The notes under the pieces: generated by a model
What the model was told of the DNA's origin: nothing
Databases searched by the model: none
Seen by the model: the letters and a program-made list of their open reading frames with translations, nothing else
Part shown: one piece after another, positions 1-7,457 of the stretch
Position numbering within the stretch: position 1 is the stretch's first letter
Layout: each line of letters starts with the position of its first letter
Assembly: GCA_947460235.1 (NCBI GenBank)
Contig: CANHGK010000005.1
Coordinates: 1 to 64,000, forward strand
Origin: Paenibacillaceae bacterium
Lineage (GTDB): Bacteria; Bacillota; Bacilli; Paenibacillales; CANHGK01
DNA: 64,000 nucleotides
Reading direction: 5' to 3'
Translations under genes and position numbers: made by a program

Positions 1-25
1 ACGAACCTGGTAAGAAGCAAGATGG

Positions 26-142
26 TTTGGTGATGATGGCGGAGGGGAACCACACGTTCCCATCTCGAACACGACCGTTAAGCCCTCCAGCGCCAATGGT
101 ACTTAGACCGCAGGGTCTTGGGAGAGTAGGTCGTTGCCAAGC
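26..142 (+). rRNA. rrf: 5S ribosomal RNA
   Basis: This is the 5S rRNA of the large ribosomal subunit. The conserved core GGAGGGGAACCACACGTTCC, the CGAACACGACCGTTAAG segment and the 3' GGGAGAGTAGG...CCAAGC are all present, at about 117 nt, the usual bacterial length. The first 25 nt of the window are probably the 23S-5S spacer. The 5' and 3' termini can pair (TTTGGT with GCCAAG). An intrinsic terminator follows within 20 nt, so this is the end of an rRNA operon. Ends are accurate to a few nucleotides. Confidence 0.96.
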
Positions 143-157
143 AATTTTGAAAAAAAA

Positions 158-187
158 GATCCAATTCTCAGAATTGGATCTTTTTTT
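158..187 (+). terminator. Intrinsic terminator of the rRNA operon
   Basis: A perfect 10-bp stem (GATCCAATTC / GAATTGGATC) with a TCA loop is followed by seven T and preceded by an A-tract. It lies 15 nt after the 5S rRNA. Confidence 0.93.
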
Positions 188-266
188 ATTTGTTTTTGAA
201 GGAAAAATAGCATTTTTGACGAATAAATAGTAGCTTGAGTCTGTTTTATAGGAGTGAGTGTTAAGC

Positions 267-653
267 ATGCATGAATTAGACCCAATCATTGATCAGAAAA
301 TGATTCAGGAATTACTTACACTATCTGAACCTGGCAATGAGTTTTTCGATGAGATTCTTTTAATGTATGATCAAAAATCTATTGAGTTAATGGGTTTAAT
401 TGAAAAATCAATAGAAACATTTAAGAGTGGACAATTAGATGATTCACTTTTATCAAATTCACATCGGTTTAAAGGTGTTAACTATAACGTTGGCGCGATC
501 CGATTAGCTGGTTGGTGTTCTCGAATGGAGCAAGCATGCCGTTCTCAGGAGTGGAATGCGATAGTACCCATTTGGAAGGACCTTTCAATGTGTCATCAAG
601 AAACGAAGTTAATGTTAAAAGAAATTCATCAACGGGTCATGAGTGGAAATTAA
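267..653 (+). CDS. Hpt (histidine phosphotransfer) domain protein, stand-alone
   Basis: A 128-residue helical protein that is essentially a single Hpt domain. Such domains relay phosphate between response-regulator receivers and histidine kinases. The phospho-acceptor motif is SHRFKG with His66, followed by NVGAIRLAGWCSRMEQ, which fits the usual HxLKGxxxxxGxxxLxxxCxxLE pattern. ATG at 267 is preferred over GTG 258 because the ribosome binding site AGGAGTGAG (250-258) is about 9-12 nt from 267 and overlaps 258. No kinase or receiver gene is adjacent, so its partners are unknown. It sits alone between the rRNA terminator and a long non-coding leader. Function as a phosphotransfer protein is inferred from the motif. 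Confidence 0.8.
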   Translation: MHELDPIIDQKMIQELLTLSEPGNEFFDEILLMYDQKSIELMGLIEKSIETFKSGQLDDSLLSNSHRFKGVNYNVGAIRLAGWCSRMEQACRSQEWNAIVPIWKDLSMCHQETKLMLKEIHQRVMSGN

Positions 654-714
654 TTTTTCTAAAAAAGTTCTTTTTATATATTGAAAATATCAGAATATTC
701 AAATATAATAAAGA

Positions 715-1085
715 TAACACCGATAAAGGCAAAATCGTTGAAAAGCGATGGCGCAAAGCTAGAGGGACTAAGAGTGTAGATTGTCATTCTTAATTAAAGT
801 GGTCGTTAGTTGAGTTCGATTGTAAGATTGAATTCACTTGTTGGAGGTAGCGAAATTTATTGTTTGGTAATTGATTGAATGTTCGCTAGGATGGGGCGAA
901 TGGTTGATTGAATTACTGAATGGATGGTTTTGTTATGAAAGCCTAACGTAAACGAGTAGTTAAGAGTTCGTCACACGGGTGCATATGGGCCGGGTTGAGA
1001 GCAGAGTTTGCTGCCGGTTATTGAATAAATAAGTGTGCCGCGTTGAAGATGCAATGCTACAGAGATGTCAGCCAGCTACCGAAGT
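715..1085 (+). promoter_or_regulatory. GEMM-I (c-di-GMP-I type) riboswitch with a very long P3 insertion
   Basis: The 5' half of a GEMM-I aptamer is at 725-768: GGCAAA, a P2 hairpin ATCGTT-GAAA-AGCGAT with the GNRA tetraloop (734-749), GCGCAAAGC (751-759) and GGGAC (764-768). The matching 3' half, GTC then AGCCAGCTACCG, is about 300 nt away at 1067-1081. The two halves are joined by an extended stem: GAC/GTC, TGTAG/CTACA (775-779 with 1057-1061), ATTG/CAAT (780-783 with 1052-1055) and CAT/ATG. The insert at about 791-1044 has its own hairpins (TAGCGAA/TTCGCTA; CACAC/GTGTG). The base before GCAAA is G, matching Vc2 G20, which predicts c-di-GMP binding. The ligand is inferred. Confidence 0.7.
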
Positions 1086-1095
1086 ACGAGGAATC

Positions 1096-1207
1096 GTAAA
1101 GTGTCTACACTGAAAAGAGCAAACCCATCGAAAGATGGTGACGCAAAGCTACAGGGGCTTAATTCGCAAGAAAATGCCTGCCAGCTACCGGGTATGAAGG
1201 ACTTTAC
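1096..1207 (+). promoter_or_regulatory. GEMM-I riboswitch, A20 variant (possible 3',3'-cGAMP sensor)
   Basis: A complete GEMM-I aptamer. P1 is GTAAAGT (1096-1102) with ACTTTAC (1201-1207). It is followed by GAGCAAACC, a P2 hairpin CCATC-GAAA-GATGG, GACGCAAAGCTACAGG, a short P3 with a TTC-GCAA-GAA hairpin, and the tetraloop receptor TGCCAGCTACCG. It directly follows the first aptamer, giving a tandem. The base before GCAAA is A, where c-di-GMP aptamers have G (position 20 of Vc2). This substitution is known to shift specificity towards 3',3'-cGAMP, so the ligand is uncertain. An intrinsic terminator begins 10 nt downstream and is the likely expression platform for the genes at 1355-2033. Confidence 0.9.
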
Positions 1208-1216
1208 CGGTGTTAC

Positions 1217-1274
1217 AAAAAGACTTCTTCTCTCTCTCGTTTTTGAAAAGACGACGGAGACAAGGAGTTTTTTT
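1217..1274 (+). terminator. Riboswitch-controlled intrinsic terminator (expression platform)
   Basis: Arm 1217-1240 pairs with 1251-1274 over 24 positions with only two mismatches (C1236/C1255 and C1230/C1261) and a few G-U pairs. The outer part is an A5/U7 helix, so the U-tract lies in the 3' arm. It is placed between the tandem aptamers and the first regulated gene at 1355, as expected for transcriptional control. Whether ligand turns transcription on or off cannot be read directly. Confidence 0.8.
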
Positions 1275-1354
1275 GTGCTGAAAAATATGTTGTGCTCTGT
1301 TATAGTTAGGTATACGTATATTTGAATATAATATTTTCTGAAAGGAGACCGGCA

Positions 1355-1486
1355 ATGAATACTGTTATTATCGTATCGATTATTTTGTTTATTGTAATTG
1401 TATCTTTAACAATTGCTCATATAACAGGAGGTTATCGAGTAAAACAAACGATTGATGAACAGCCGGAACGTCCATCAGATGAGTAA
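1355..1486 (+). CDS. Small single-span membrane protein (43 aa)
   Basis: A 43-residue protein with an N-terminal hydrophobic helix (about residues 3-23, Ile/Val rich) and a charged tail ending in EQPERPSDE. A strong ribosome binding site AAAGGAG (1341-1347) lies 7 nt before the ATG. It is the first gene after the tandem riboswitch and terminator, and its stop overlaps the ATG of the next gene (ATGAGTAA), so the two are probably translationally coupled. I recognise no family. The good ribosome binding site, coupling and context make it a real gene. A role at the membrane under cyclic-dinucleotide control is inference. Confidence 0.7.
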   Translation: MNTVIIVSIILFIVIVSLTIAHITGGYRVKQTIDEQPERPSDE

Positions 1487-2033
1487 ACATGACGATGAAG
1501 ATGGAAATCAAAAATCAGGACCTGATGAATCTGCGAAAACGTCTGGTGGAGGAATTCCGATCAAATGGATTGGAATCGGTATTGGTGGTTTGTTTTTAAT
1601 TGAAATTATAGTTGGTGTTATCTTGGTATTCACGCATAAATCAACTGAATCGCCAGTCTTAGCAAAAGCTTCTAGTTCACCACATGCATCAGCTAATCCA
1701 TTAGGTCAAATAGAATCGAGTCATGAAAATAATTTGACTACAGAACATGGTGTTGAAACAACAGAACATACCAGTGAATCCGTAACTGAACAAACCAAAG
1801 AAGAAACTAATGAACCAACCAATGAACCATCCAATGAACCAGAAATAGTACATGAGGATAATGCGCTTTCGAATGGGACTTTGAGTCCAACGATTCCGAC
1901 AGAATTGACTACGCCCAAACCACATGATTTAAATTCGAACGAGTTTCCTTCATTAAAATTACCTGATAATGGTGAAATTCAAGTAGACATTAAAGATGCA
2001 AAAAAATTGTTGGATTATATATCTGGACAATAG
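1479..2033 (+). CDS. Riboswitch-controlled membrane-anchored protein with Thr/Glu-rich extracellular region
   Basis: A 184-residue protein with a charged cytoplasmic N-terminus, one membrane helix at about residues 29-50, and a low-complexity extracellular part rich in Thr, Glu, Ser and Asn. That part includes repeated TNEP/SNEP units near residues 115-130. The C-terminus is short and acidic. ATG 1479 is chosen because it overlaps the stop of the upstream small gene and gives a sensible start (MSKHDDEDG); an upstream TTG at 1452 has no ribosome binding site. The repeats look like a flexible spacer. Together with the upstream gene it is the output of the tandem GEMM-I leader, so a surface or adhesion-related role is plausible but unproven. 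No family recognised. Confidence 0.75.
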   Translation: MSKHDDEDGNQKSGPDESAKTSGGGIPIKWIGIGIGGLFLIEIIVGVILVFTHKSTESPVLAKASSSPHASANPLGQIESSHENNLTTEHGVETTEHTSESVTEQTKEETNEPTNEPSNEPEIVHEDNALSNGTLSPTIPTELTTPKPHDLNSNEFPSLKLPDNGEIQVDIKDAKKLLDYISGQ

Positions 2034-2106
2034 ACAGGCACATTTTTCGAGGAATGCCCATACAGTAGATGGAGTGATTAATCATTTGCTGAAGAGGGGT
2101 ATTAAC

Positions 2107-2574
2107 ATGGAAAATTTTTATGAGCCAGTAGCTTGGGAAGATCCGCTTCAAGCGGTAGAAACACAGTCTCAACCGAATCCGCAATACATAAAGGATTTGG
2201 AAACCGCAATTAATGATGAATTACATGCGATTCATTATTATGCAAAATTGATTGAATTGGCTCCGGATCAAGCGGATCGTCAGCGGATTGCAGCAATTCG
2301 TCAAGACGAGATTAGACATTACCATCATTTATACCGTTTATACATGCAGATGACAGGAAGACACCCTCAACTTGTTCCAGGTGAGGTTCCAACTTCTTAT
2401 GCCGAAGGACTACACAAATCGCTACATGGTGAACTTGAGGCAGTTGAATTTTATCACCGTATGCACCAAGCAGCGACCGATGAGAAACAAAAGCTAATGT
2501 GGTTAAATATTGCTAACGATGAACAACGTCATGCAACGTGGTTTTTATACTTACTAGCTAAACTGCCTAAATAA
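2107..2574 (+). CDS. Ferritin-like (diiron four-helix) protein
   Basis: A 155-residue helical protein with two E-x(n)-ExxH-type segments typical of ferritin-like diiron proteins: NDELHAIHYY with DEIRHYHH in the first half, and GELEAVEFYH with DEQRHATW in the second. The first helix begins after about 30 residues. ATG 2107 is preceded by GAAGAGGGG at a good distance, whereas in-frame codons further upstream lie in the preceding non-coding stretch and lack a ribosome binding site. The subfamily (rubrerythrin-like or coat-associated, as with CotJC-type proteins) is unclear. Likely roles are iron handling or peroxide detoxification. It converges on the HD-GYP gene with a shared terminator between them. 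Confidence 0.8.
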   Translation: MENFYEPVAWEDPLQAVETQSQPNPQYIKDLETAINDELHAIHYYAKLIELAPDQADRQRIAAIRQDEIRHYHHLYRLYMQMTGRHPQLVPGEVPTSYAEGLHKSLHGELEAVEFYHRMHQAATDEKQKLMWLNIANDEQRHATWFLYLLAKLPK

Positions 2575-2576
2575 AT

Positions 2577-2619
2577 AAAACCCGATCCTCCAATGAATCA
2601 TTGGATGTGATCGGGTTTT
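2577..2619. terminator. Bidirectional intrinsic terminator
   Basis: AAAACCCGATC (2577-2587) pairs with GATCGGGTTTT (2609-2619), with an inner hairpin CCAATG/CATTGG. A and T tracts on both sides suit the converging genes at 2107-2574 and 2625-4685. Confidence 0.88.
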
Positions 2620-2624
2620 AACAT

Positions 2625-4685
2625 TTAGAGGGTAAGATGTTCATTGAGCAAAGTTAGGGATTTACGGTTATTGCGTGTGCGAATATCTTCTAGTTCTTGT
2701 TTGGGAATGGAAAGAAATGCTTTCGCGCTTGCTGGACAAAATTGAGTTCCGATATTTTGTGAAACGATTTGAATTGCGGTTTCGATACTTTGGGCTTTAC
2801 GGTATGGTCGGTCACTCGTAATTGCATCAAATGTATCAGCAATTGCGAAAATCCGAGCACCAAGCGGGATTTCATCTCCGCGTAATCCGTGTGGATATCC
2901 TTGGCCATCCCAACGCTCGTGATGGTAAAGTACGATATCAATTGAACCTTCAAGGAATTCGATATCGCGCATCATTTCAAAACCAATCATAGGGTGAGTT
3001 TTCATGACTTCCCACTCTTCGGGGAACAGTTTGCCGGGTTTGAGTAAGATGGCATCAGGTATTCCGATTTTTCCGATATCGTGAAGCAATGCACCCCAAC
3101 GGATTTTCTTTAACGATTGTTGTTGAAGATCCATCCGATTCGCGATAGCCGTACTGTAGAGTACGACTCGTTCAGAATGTCCTTCGGTTTCGGAATCTTT
3201 TTTATCGAGTGCAATTGTCAACGCTTTAATAATTGCAAGATGGGAACGTTCGAGATTGCGATTTTTCATTTGACGACTAAGTGGCGTACCTTTTGGTGTA
3301 ATTAATTGGTCGCATAAGTCACAAAGCTCTTGGTGAAAGCGATAGCTGTTTTCACTGTCAACGAGAACAACAATCCCATTTACGTTGTTTGAGACCGTAT
3401 CAATCAAGGGGCAAAATAATGCTGACTTCGCTGGAATATGATTGAAACGAACGGATACTACACCGAGGTCTTCAATATTGCTACAGTAGACCGATTTTTT
3501 ATGGAAGAGTACACTTGAAATCGTAGCCGATTCCGTAAGTCCCATATTCAAATCATCAGATTTAACATTACGTAGTCGGAATTGTTCTTCATCAATTAAC
3601 CAAACGTAAACATTACTTAGCTTGAATAGTCGGCGTGACATTTTGGCGATTTTATTAGAAATGACAAAATGATCATTTGAACGCATGATTTCATCATTCA
3701 CCCGGTCAGCAACGTCTTTGAACATTTGACGCATGAGTTGACGGTCTTTTTCAACAAAATGATGAATCGATGATGAAAATTGAGCAATGATGTTTTCTAA
3801 CATACTTGCTTCTTTTTGGCGAAACCGATTTTTTCGTTTGCTGTATAAATGTAATACAGCGACCGTTGAATCGAGGAATGTTACCGGTATGCGCATGACT
3901 GAAGCGTAATCAGTAGATTCTAAGACTCGATCTTCACCAATGCGTTCAGGATCGAAATCGTTGATAATTAGTCGCTTGCGGCTAATTAACATATCCGATG
4001 TTACTGAACCTGTAAATAAAGAAGATTTTCGAATCACGATTGGCGTTACTGTATTGCGGTCGTACATATAAGAGGTCATTTCGGACGGTGCATAAGCGTT
4101 CGGATGAGTGAGTAATAGCGTGTCGAATCCGAGATGTATGTTAATATGTTTTACAATCAATTTACAGAAATCAACAAGTGCCTCGTAATGATGCAGCGTG
4201 TTTGTGATCGTATATTGCAATTTAATTACTTCGGACTCGTAGGTTTGTTGGATAAGCATACTGAGCATATCAGAAACTGACAAAAGGAAGGCGATATCTT
4301 GCTCAACAAGTAACCCTTTTGGCGCAGTCACGACCATCGAACCCCAATGATAATTATGTGTCAACAATGTAAACGCATGTTGATCAGCTTTATGTTCTGG
4401 ATCAAGATTTAAATAGGCAAGGACAGGTGTAATATCCGGCAATGCAGGGTCACTTTCACACTCTGCAGGTGGTATTTGGGAGCCAGCACTGCAAATGAGT
4501 TTGTGATACATTCCTTCAATTTTATAAATAGCAATTAATGACGTGTCCGAAAAACAGCGTCGGGTCATGTTCACGATATCTTGCAACATTTGCGGAAGTT
4601 GTGTGAGATTCGGTTTTGTAAAAATCATATCTGTTGCTCGAGATAAGGTCGACAGCTTCTGTTGCATGAGCTTTTCCGATTCCAT
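2625..4685 (-). CDS. GAF-domain HD-GYP protein, probable c-di-GMP phosphodiesterase
   Basis: A 686-residue soluble protein. The first 470 or so residues look like two or three GAF-type sensory domains. The C-terminal 184 residues are an HD-GYP domain, which hydrolyses c-di-GMP to pGpG and GMP (some members also cleave 3',3'-cGAMP). The metal and catalytic motifs are intact: HSERV from residue 503, HDIGK from 535, HHERWDGQGYP from 587, and IADTFDAIT. There is no membrane segment. The start ATG 4685 has GGAGGG upstream. The gene is transcribed alone, divergently from the methyltransferase at 4813. It is the only apparently active phosphodiesterase in the window and could be the off-switch for the GGDEF protein at 34948. 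Confidence 0.9.
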   Translation of the reverse strand: MESEKLMQQKLSTLSRATDMIFTKPNLTQLPQMLQDIVNMTRRCFSDTSLIAIYKIEGMYHKLICSAGSQIPPAECESDPALPDITPVLAYLNLDPEHKADQHAFTLLTHNYHWGSMVVTAPKGLLVEQDIAFLLSVSDMLSMLIQQTYESEVIKLQYTITNTLHHYEALVDFCKLIVKHINIHLGFDTLLLTHPNAYAPSEMTSYMYDRNTVTPIVIRKSSLFTGSVTSDMLISRKRLIINDFDPERIGEDRVLESTDYASVMRIPVTFLDSTVAVLHLYSKRKNRFRQKEASMLENIIAQFSSSIHHFVEKDRQLMRQMFKDVADRVNDEIMRSNDHFVISNKIAKMSRRLFKLSNVYVWLIDEEQFRLRNVKSDDLNMGLTESATISSVLFHKKSVYCSNIEDLGVVSVRFNHIPAKSALFCPLIDTVSNNVNGIVVLVDSENSYRFHQELCDLCDQLITPKGTPLSRQMKNRNLERSHLAIIKALTIALDKKDSETEGHSERVVLYSTAIANRMDLQQQSLKKIRWGALLHDIGKIGIPDAILLKPGKLFPEEWEVMKTHPMIGFEMMRDIEFLEGSIDIVLYHHERWDGQGYPHGLRGDEIPLGARIFAIADTFDAITSDRPYRKAQSIETAIQIVSQNIGTQFCPASAKAFLSIPKQELEDIRTRNNRKSLTLLNEHLTL

Positions 4686-4812
4686 AGTACTCCCTCCACG
4701 CGTTCAATCATTTTAAAGATAGTCTTGTGATTATTCGACACGTTTTTAGCAATTCCTTTTCATCGTGCGGTGGAATGAGTAAAATGTACATGAGTAGGAG
4801 TGTGAAGAATTC

Positions 4813-5550
4813 GTGGGATGGTATAAAAAAAGTTTTGGTGAAGACTATTTGAAAATATATGCGCACCGAGATGAAGTGAGTGCGCAAAAGGAAATTGGAC
4901 AAGTTAATGAATGGTTACATGAGGTTACAGGGGGGACGGTGCTCGATTTATGTTGCGGAAAAGGTCGACACTCGTTGGCGCTTGCTGAATTTGGGTTTCA
5001 TGTGACGGGGTTAGATTTGTCTGAGGTTTTACTTGCAGAAGCGAAGAATCGGGACGAAAAAGGGATTGTTAGATGGGTTCGCTCTGATGCGCGTCGTTTA
5101 CCGTTTGATGATGGAACATTCGATGCCGTTGTGAATTTGTTTACTTCATTTGGTTATTTTGATCATGATTCCGAAAATGCATTGGTCTTATTAGAAATGG
5201 CTCGTGTGTTGCGACCTGGTGGATTGTTCGTTATTGATTTTCTTAATGCTGAGCATATCAGGAAGACACTCGTACCTTTAAGTGTTCGTGAAAATGAGGA
5301 ACTTGTAATAGAAGAAATTCGTACGCTCAACGAGGGATTCGTTCATAAATTAATTAGGGTAACTGAAAAAGCAACGAAAGAAGTGAGGGAATATCGAGAG
5401 CAAGTTCGATTATATGAACATGCAGAAATGAAGCGGATGGTTGTCGATGCGGGGCTGAAATTGGAACGTGTTTTTGGTAATTTTGATGGAGATGAATACG
5501 TACGTGATTCCTCAACTCGCTTGATTTTGACTGGGAGACGAATCGAATGA
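4813..5550 (+). CDS. Class I SAM-dependent methyltransferase
   Basis: A 245-residue methyltransferase. Motif I is VLDLCCGKGRHS near residue 45, with a following acidic loop (VTGLDLS), DAVVNLFTSFGYF in the motif IV region and RVLRPGGLFVIDF in the post-IV region. This is a typical small-molecule or unknown-substrate class I enzyme. It starts with GTG at 4813, with GGAG at about 4797-4800 upstream. The stop overlaps the ATG of the next gene (ATGA), so it is co-transcribed with the MBL hydrolase. The substrate cannot be told from sequence. Confidence 0.85.
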   Translation: MGWYKKSFGEDYLKIYAHRDEVSAQKEIGQVNEWLHEVTGGTVLDLCCGKGRHSLALAEFGFHVTGLDLSEVLLAEAKNRDEKGIVRWVRSDARRLPFDDGTFDAVVNLFTSFGYFDHDSENALVLLEMARVLRPGGLFVIDFLNAEHIRKTLVPLSVRENEELVIEEIRTLNEGFVHKLIRVTEKATKEVREYREQVRLYEHAEMKRMVVDAGLKLERVFGNFDGDEYVRDSSTRLILTGRRIE

Positions 5551-6587
5551 CAAAATTGTTAGAAGCAATTCTGATCGAGGGAATCGAATCTGGCAATGAC
5601 GTTCAAATTTGGCGTTGTCCATTACCTTTGCCAAATGCACTTCGCGCTGTGAATGGGTATTTGATGCGCGGCGGTGGTGAAGTCGTTGCAATTGATCCGG
5701 GTTTTCATAATGAAGAGACGATCGGGACATGGGAACGACATTTAGCAAAACTCAGCTTACGCTGGGAAGACATTACTTCGATTGTGGTAACGCACTATCA
5801 TCCGGATCACTGTGGGTTAGCCGGCTGGATGCAACGCAAAACGAAAGCTCCGGTTTGGATCAGTCAGGAAACGCGGAACATCATGAAAAACATGTGGGGA
5901 GTATCGGAAGAGTTTACGCCGACGCCATGGGAACAGGTCACAATGCCGACGGAGTTATCCATACTATTTTCAGAACATGGAATGCCAGATTCATGGGGGA
6001 TTCGGATGATGGAGCATTTTCATTCGTTTCAAGAACTTGTAACTCCGCAACCGATAAAGGCGCATTGCCTTGATTTGGTCGTCGGGGCCAAAATTGAATT
6101 GGCGGGATTAGCGTGGAGCGTGCTTAAAGCAGAAGGCCATGCGAGTGGTCAACGAATGTTATGGCAAGCGGAACGAGGTTGGATGTTTTGTGCAGATCAT
6201 GTATTGCCAGATATTTCACCAAATATTTCAGTGCTGGTCAATGAAGACGCGAATCCGTTGGAGACGTATATGCAAGATTTGCAGGCAGCGCAGCATTTTC
6301 AAGTGAAACGTGCGTTTCCGGGCCACCGAGGTGTGATAACGCGATGGGAACAACGGATTCAAGAGTTGCTTGATCATCATGAGATGCGGTTAGAGCAAAT
6401 ATCCAGACTTGTGCGTGAATGCGCTCCGGTGCAGGCGTGGACGTTAGTGCCAAAACTGTATAATAAAATAGAAACGGATCAACAAATGCGGTTTGCATTT
6501 GCAGAGATGATCGCCCATTTATGGTATTTGGAGTGTGAAGGTACTATTTTTTCCGAGCGAAAAGAAGCGAGCATTTGGTTCTCATGA
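5547..6587 (+). CDS. MBL-fold metallo-hydrolase
   Basis: A 346-residue metallo-beta-lactamase-fold protein. The metal-binding motif is THYHPDHCG near residue 88, with later ligands in EGHASGQ and FCADHVLPD, and PGHRG near residue 255 as in the glyoxalase-II-like subgroup. The C-terminal 70 residues form a small helical domain often seen in this MBL type. It overlaps the upstream methyltransferase by 4 nt. Likely a hydrolase of thioesters or similar; the exact substrate is unknown. Confidence 0.88.
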   Translation: MTKLLEAILIEGIESGNDVQIWRCPLPLPNALRAVNGYLMRGGGEVVAIDPGFHNEETIGTWERHLAKLSLRWEDITSIVVTHYHPDHCGLAGWMQRKTKAPVWISQETRNIMKNMWGVSEEFTPTPWEQVTMPTELSILFSEHGMPDSWGIRMMEHFHSFQELVTPQPIKAHCLDLVVGAKIELAGLAWSVLKAEGHASGQRMLWQAERGWMFCADHVLPDISPNISVLVNEDANPLETYMQDLQAAQHFQVKRAFPGHRGVITRWEQRIQELLDHHEMRLEQISRLVRECAPVQAWTLVPKLYNKIETDQQMRFAFAEMIAHLWYLECEGTIFSERKEASIWFS

Positions 6588-6644
6588 TTATAACAAGACA
6601 AACATAGGATAAACCATTCTAACTTTTCGGGAGGGTTTATGGTT

Positions 6645-7451
6645 ATGGTAGGAAAAATGTTATGGTTATTGCTGGCGGCTTGTAGTTTACTTGTGTCGAC
6701 GACAGGGTGTACCGCACTGAAAAGTTCGACGGAGGCGATTGATCCGCCGCCGTTCGAGATGGAACAACATGCGCAACTTCCAAGTGCCGCAAAAACGGTT
6801 TCGCGGGTGACGATTGTCATGGAAGATGTAGATGGAATGCGTGTACCACTTTCGGTACCATCAACGATTGCGATAAAAGATCATGATGCTAAAGCATTGA
6901 CCGCACGAGCGAAGCAGACGATTGCCTGGATGTCTAAAGGTGGATTGCCTGAACATGCGTTGCCTGATGGTTTTCAAGCATTACTGCCGAAACATGTGGA
7001 ATTAAAAACGGCAAATTTAAATGAAAAAACGGGTCAATTGACTGCGGATTTGAATGCAGAGTTTTTGAAGGTAGATCGTATGAATGAGCGCGGAGCGCTT
7101 GAGGCGGTCGTTTGGGCAATGACGGATTTACCAGGTGTGAAAAGTGTTAATCTAATGGTCAATGGACAACCCGTGATTGCGATGCCGCAAGGCGGAACCC
7201 CGGTCAATCATCCGATGACGAGATCGGACGGTATGAATTTAACAATGCCGACGATTGCGGATATTACAGAGTCGGAATGGTTTCAAGTCAACGAGGAAAA
7301 GCAAACAGGTTTAGGATATCGTTATCATGTGCCGGTGATGAAATTGGTTACGTCAAACGCGGAAGAAACGAGTTCAGATGCAGGGAAAAGCGTCGAAGTT
7401 TCGGGAGGCAAGGACGATGCATCGGTCGTGAACGAATGGAATTGGGAGTGA
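6645..7451 (+). CDS. GerMN-domain lipoprotein
   Basis: A 268-residue predicted lipoprotein. The signal peptide is hydrophobic with a lipobox STTGC near residue 22. The region at about residues 60-180 has the look of a GerMN (sporulation/spore germination) domain: VPLSVPSTIAI, then ALLPKHVELKTANL, DLNAEFLKV and EAVVWAMTDLPGVKSVNLMVNG. GerMN domains occur in GerM, needed for SpoIIQ-SpoIIIAH complex assembly, and in peptidoglycan-associated lipoproteins. ATG 6645 is favoured over ATG 6639 because GGGAGGG (6629-6635) is 9 nt from 6645. It precedes the MidA-like gene by 6 nt, so the two are probably co-transcribed. Confidence 0.75.
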   Translation: MVGKMLWLLLAACSLLVSTTGCTALKSSTEAIDPPPFEMEQHAQLPSAAKTVSRVTIVMEDVDGMRVPLSVPSTIAIKDHDAKALTARAKQTIAWMSKGGLPEHALPDGFQALLPKHVELKTANLNEKTGQLTADLNAEFLKVDRMNERGALEAVVWAMTDLPGVKSVNLMVNGQPVIAMPQGGTPVNHPMTRSDGMNLTMPTIADITESEWFQVNEEKQTGLGYRYHVPVMKLVTSNAEETSSDAGKSVEVSGGKDDASVVNEWNWE

Positions 7452-7457
7452 CAAACG

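Noticed and set aside
1-25. tRNA or 23S rRNA end at the left edge
   Set aside because: Only 25 nt of spacer are visible, with no tRNA fold or 23S signature.
27-230. Open frames over the 5S rRNA on both strands
   Set aside because: They overlap a clear 5S rRNA and its terminator.
791-1044. P3 insert as a mobile element (MITE) or intron
   Set aside because: No terminal inverted repeats, target duplication or group I/II intron core could be seen, so I treat it as structured RNA of unknown kind and do not call an element.
1065-1325. 86-codon open frame on the plus strand in the leader
   Set aside because: It lies across the second GEMM-I aptamer and the terminator, has no ribosome binding site and a nonsense composition. 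The RNA structure explains the sequence better.
654-1354. OLE, ROOL or similar large ornate RNA
   Set aside because: The region contains recognisable GEMM-I aptamers and no sequence I can match to these RNA classes.
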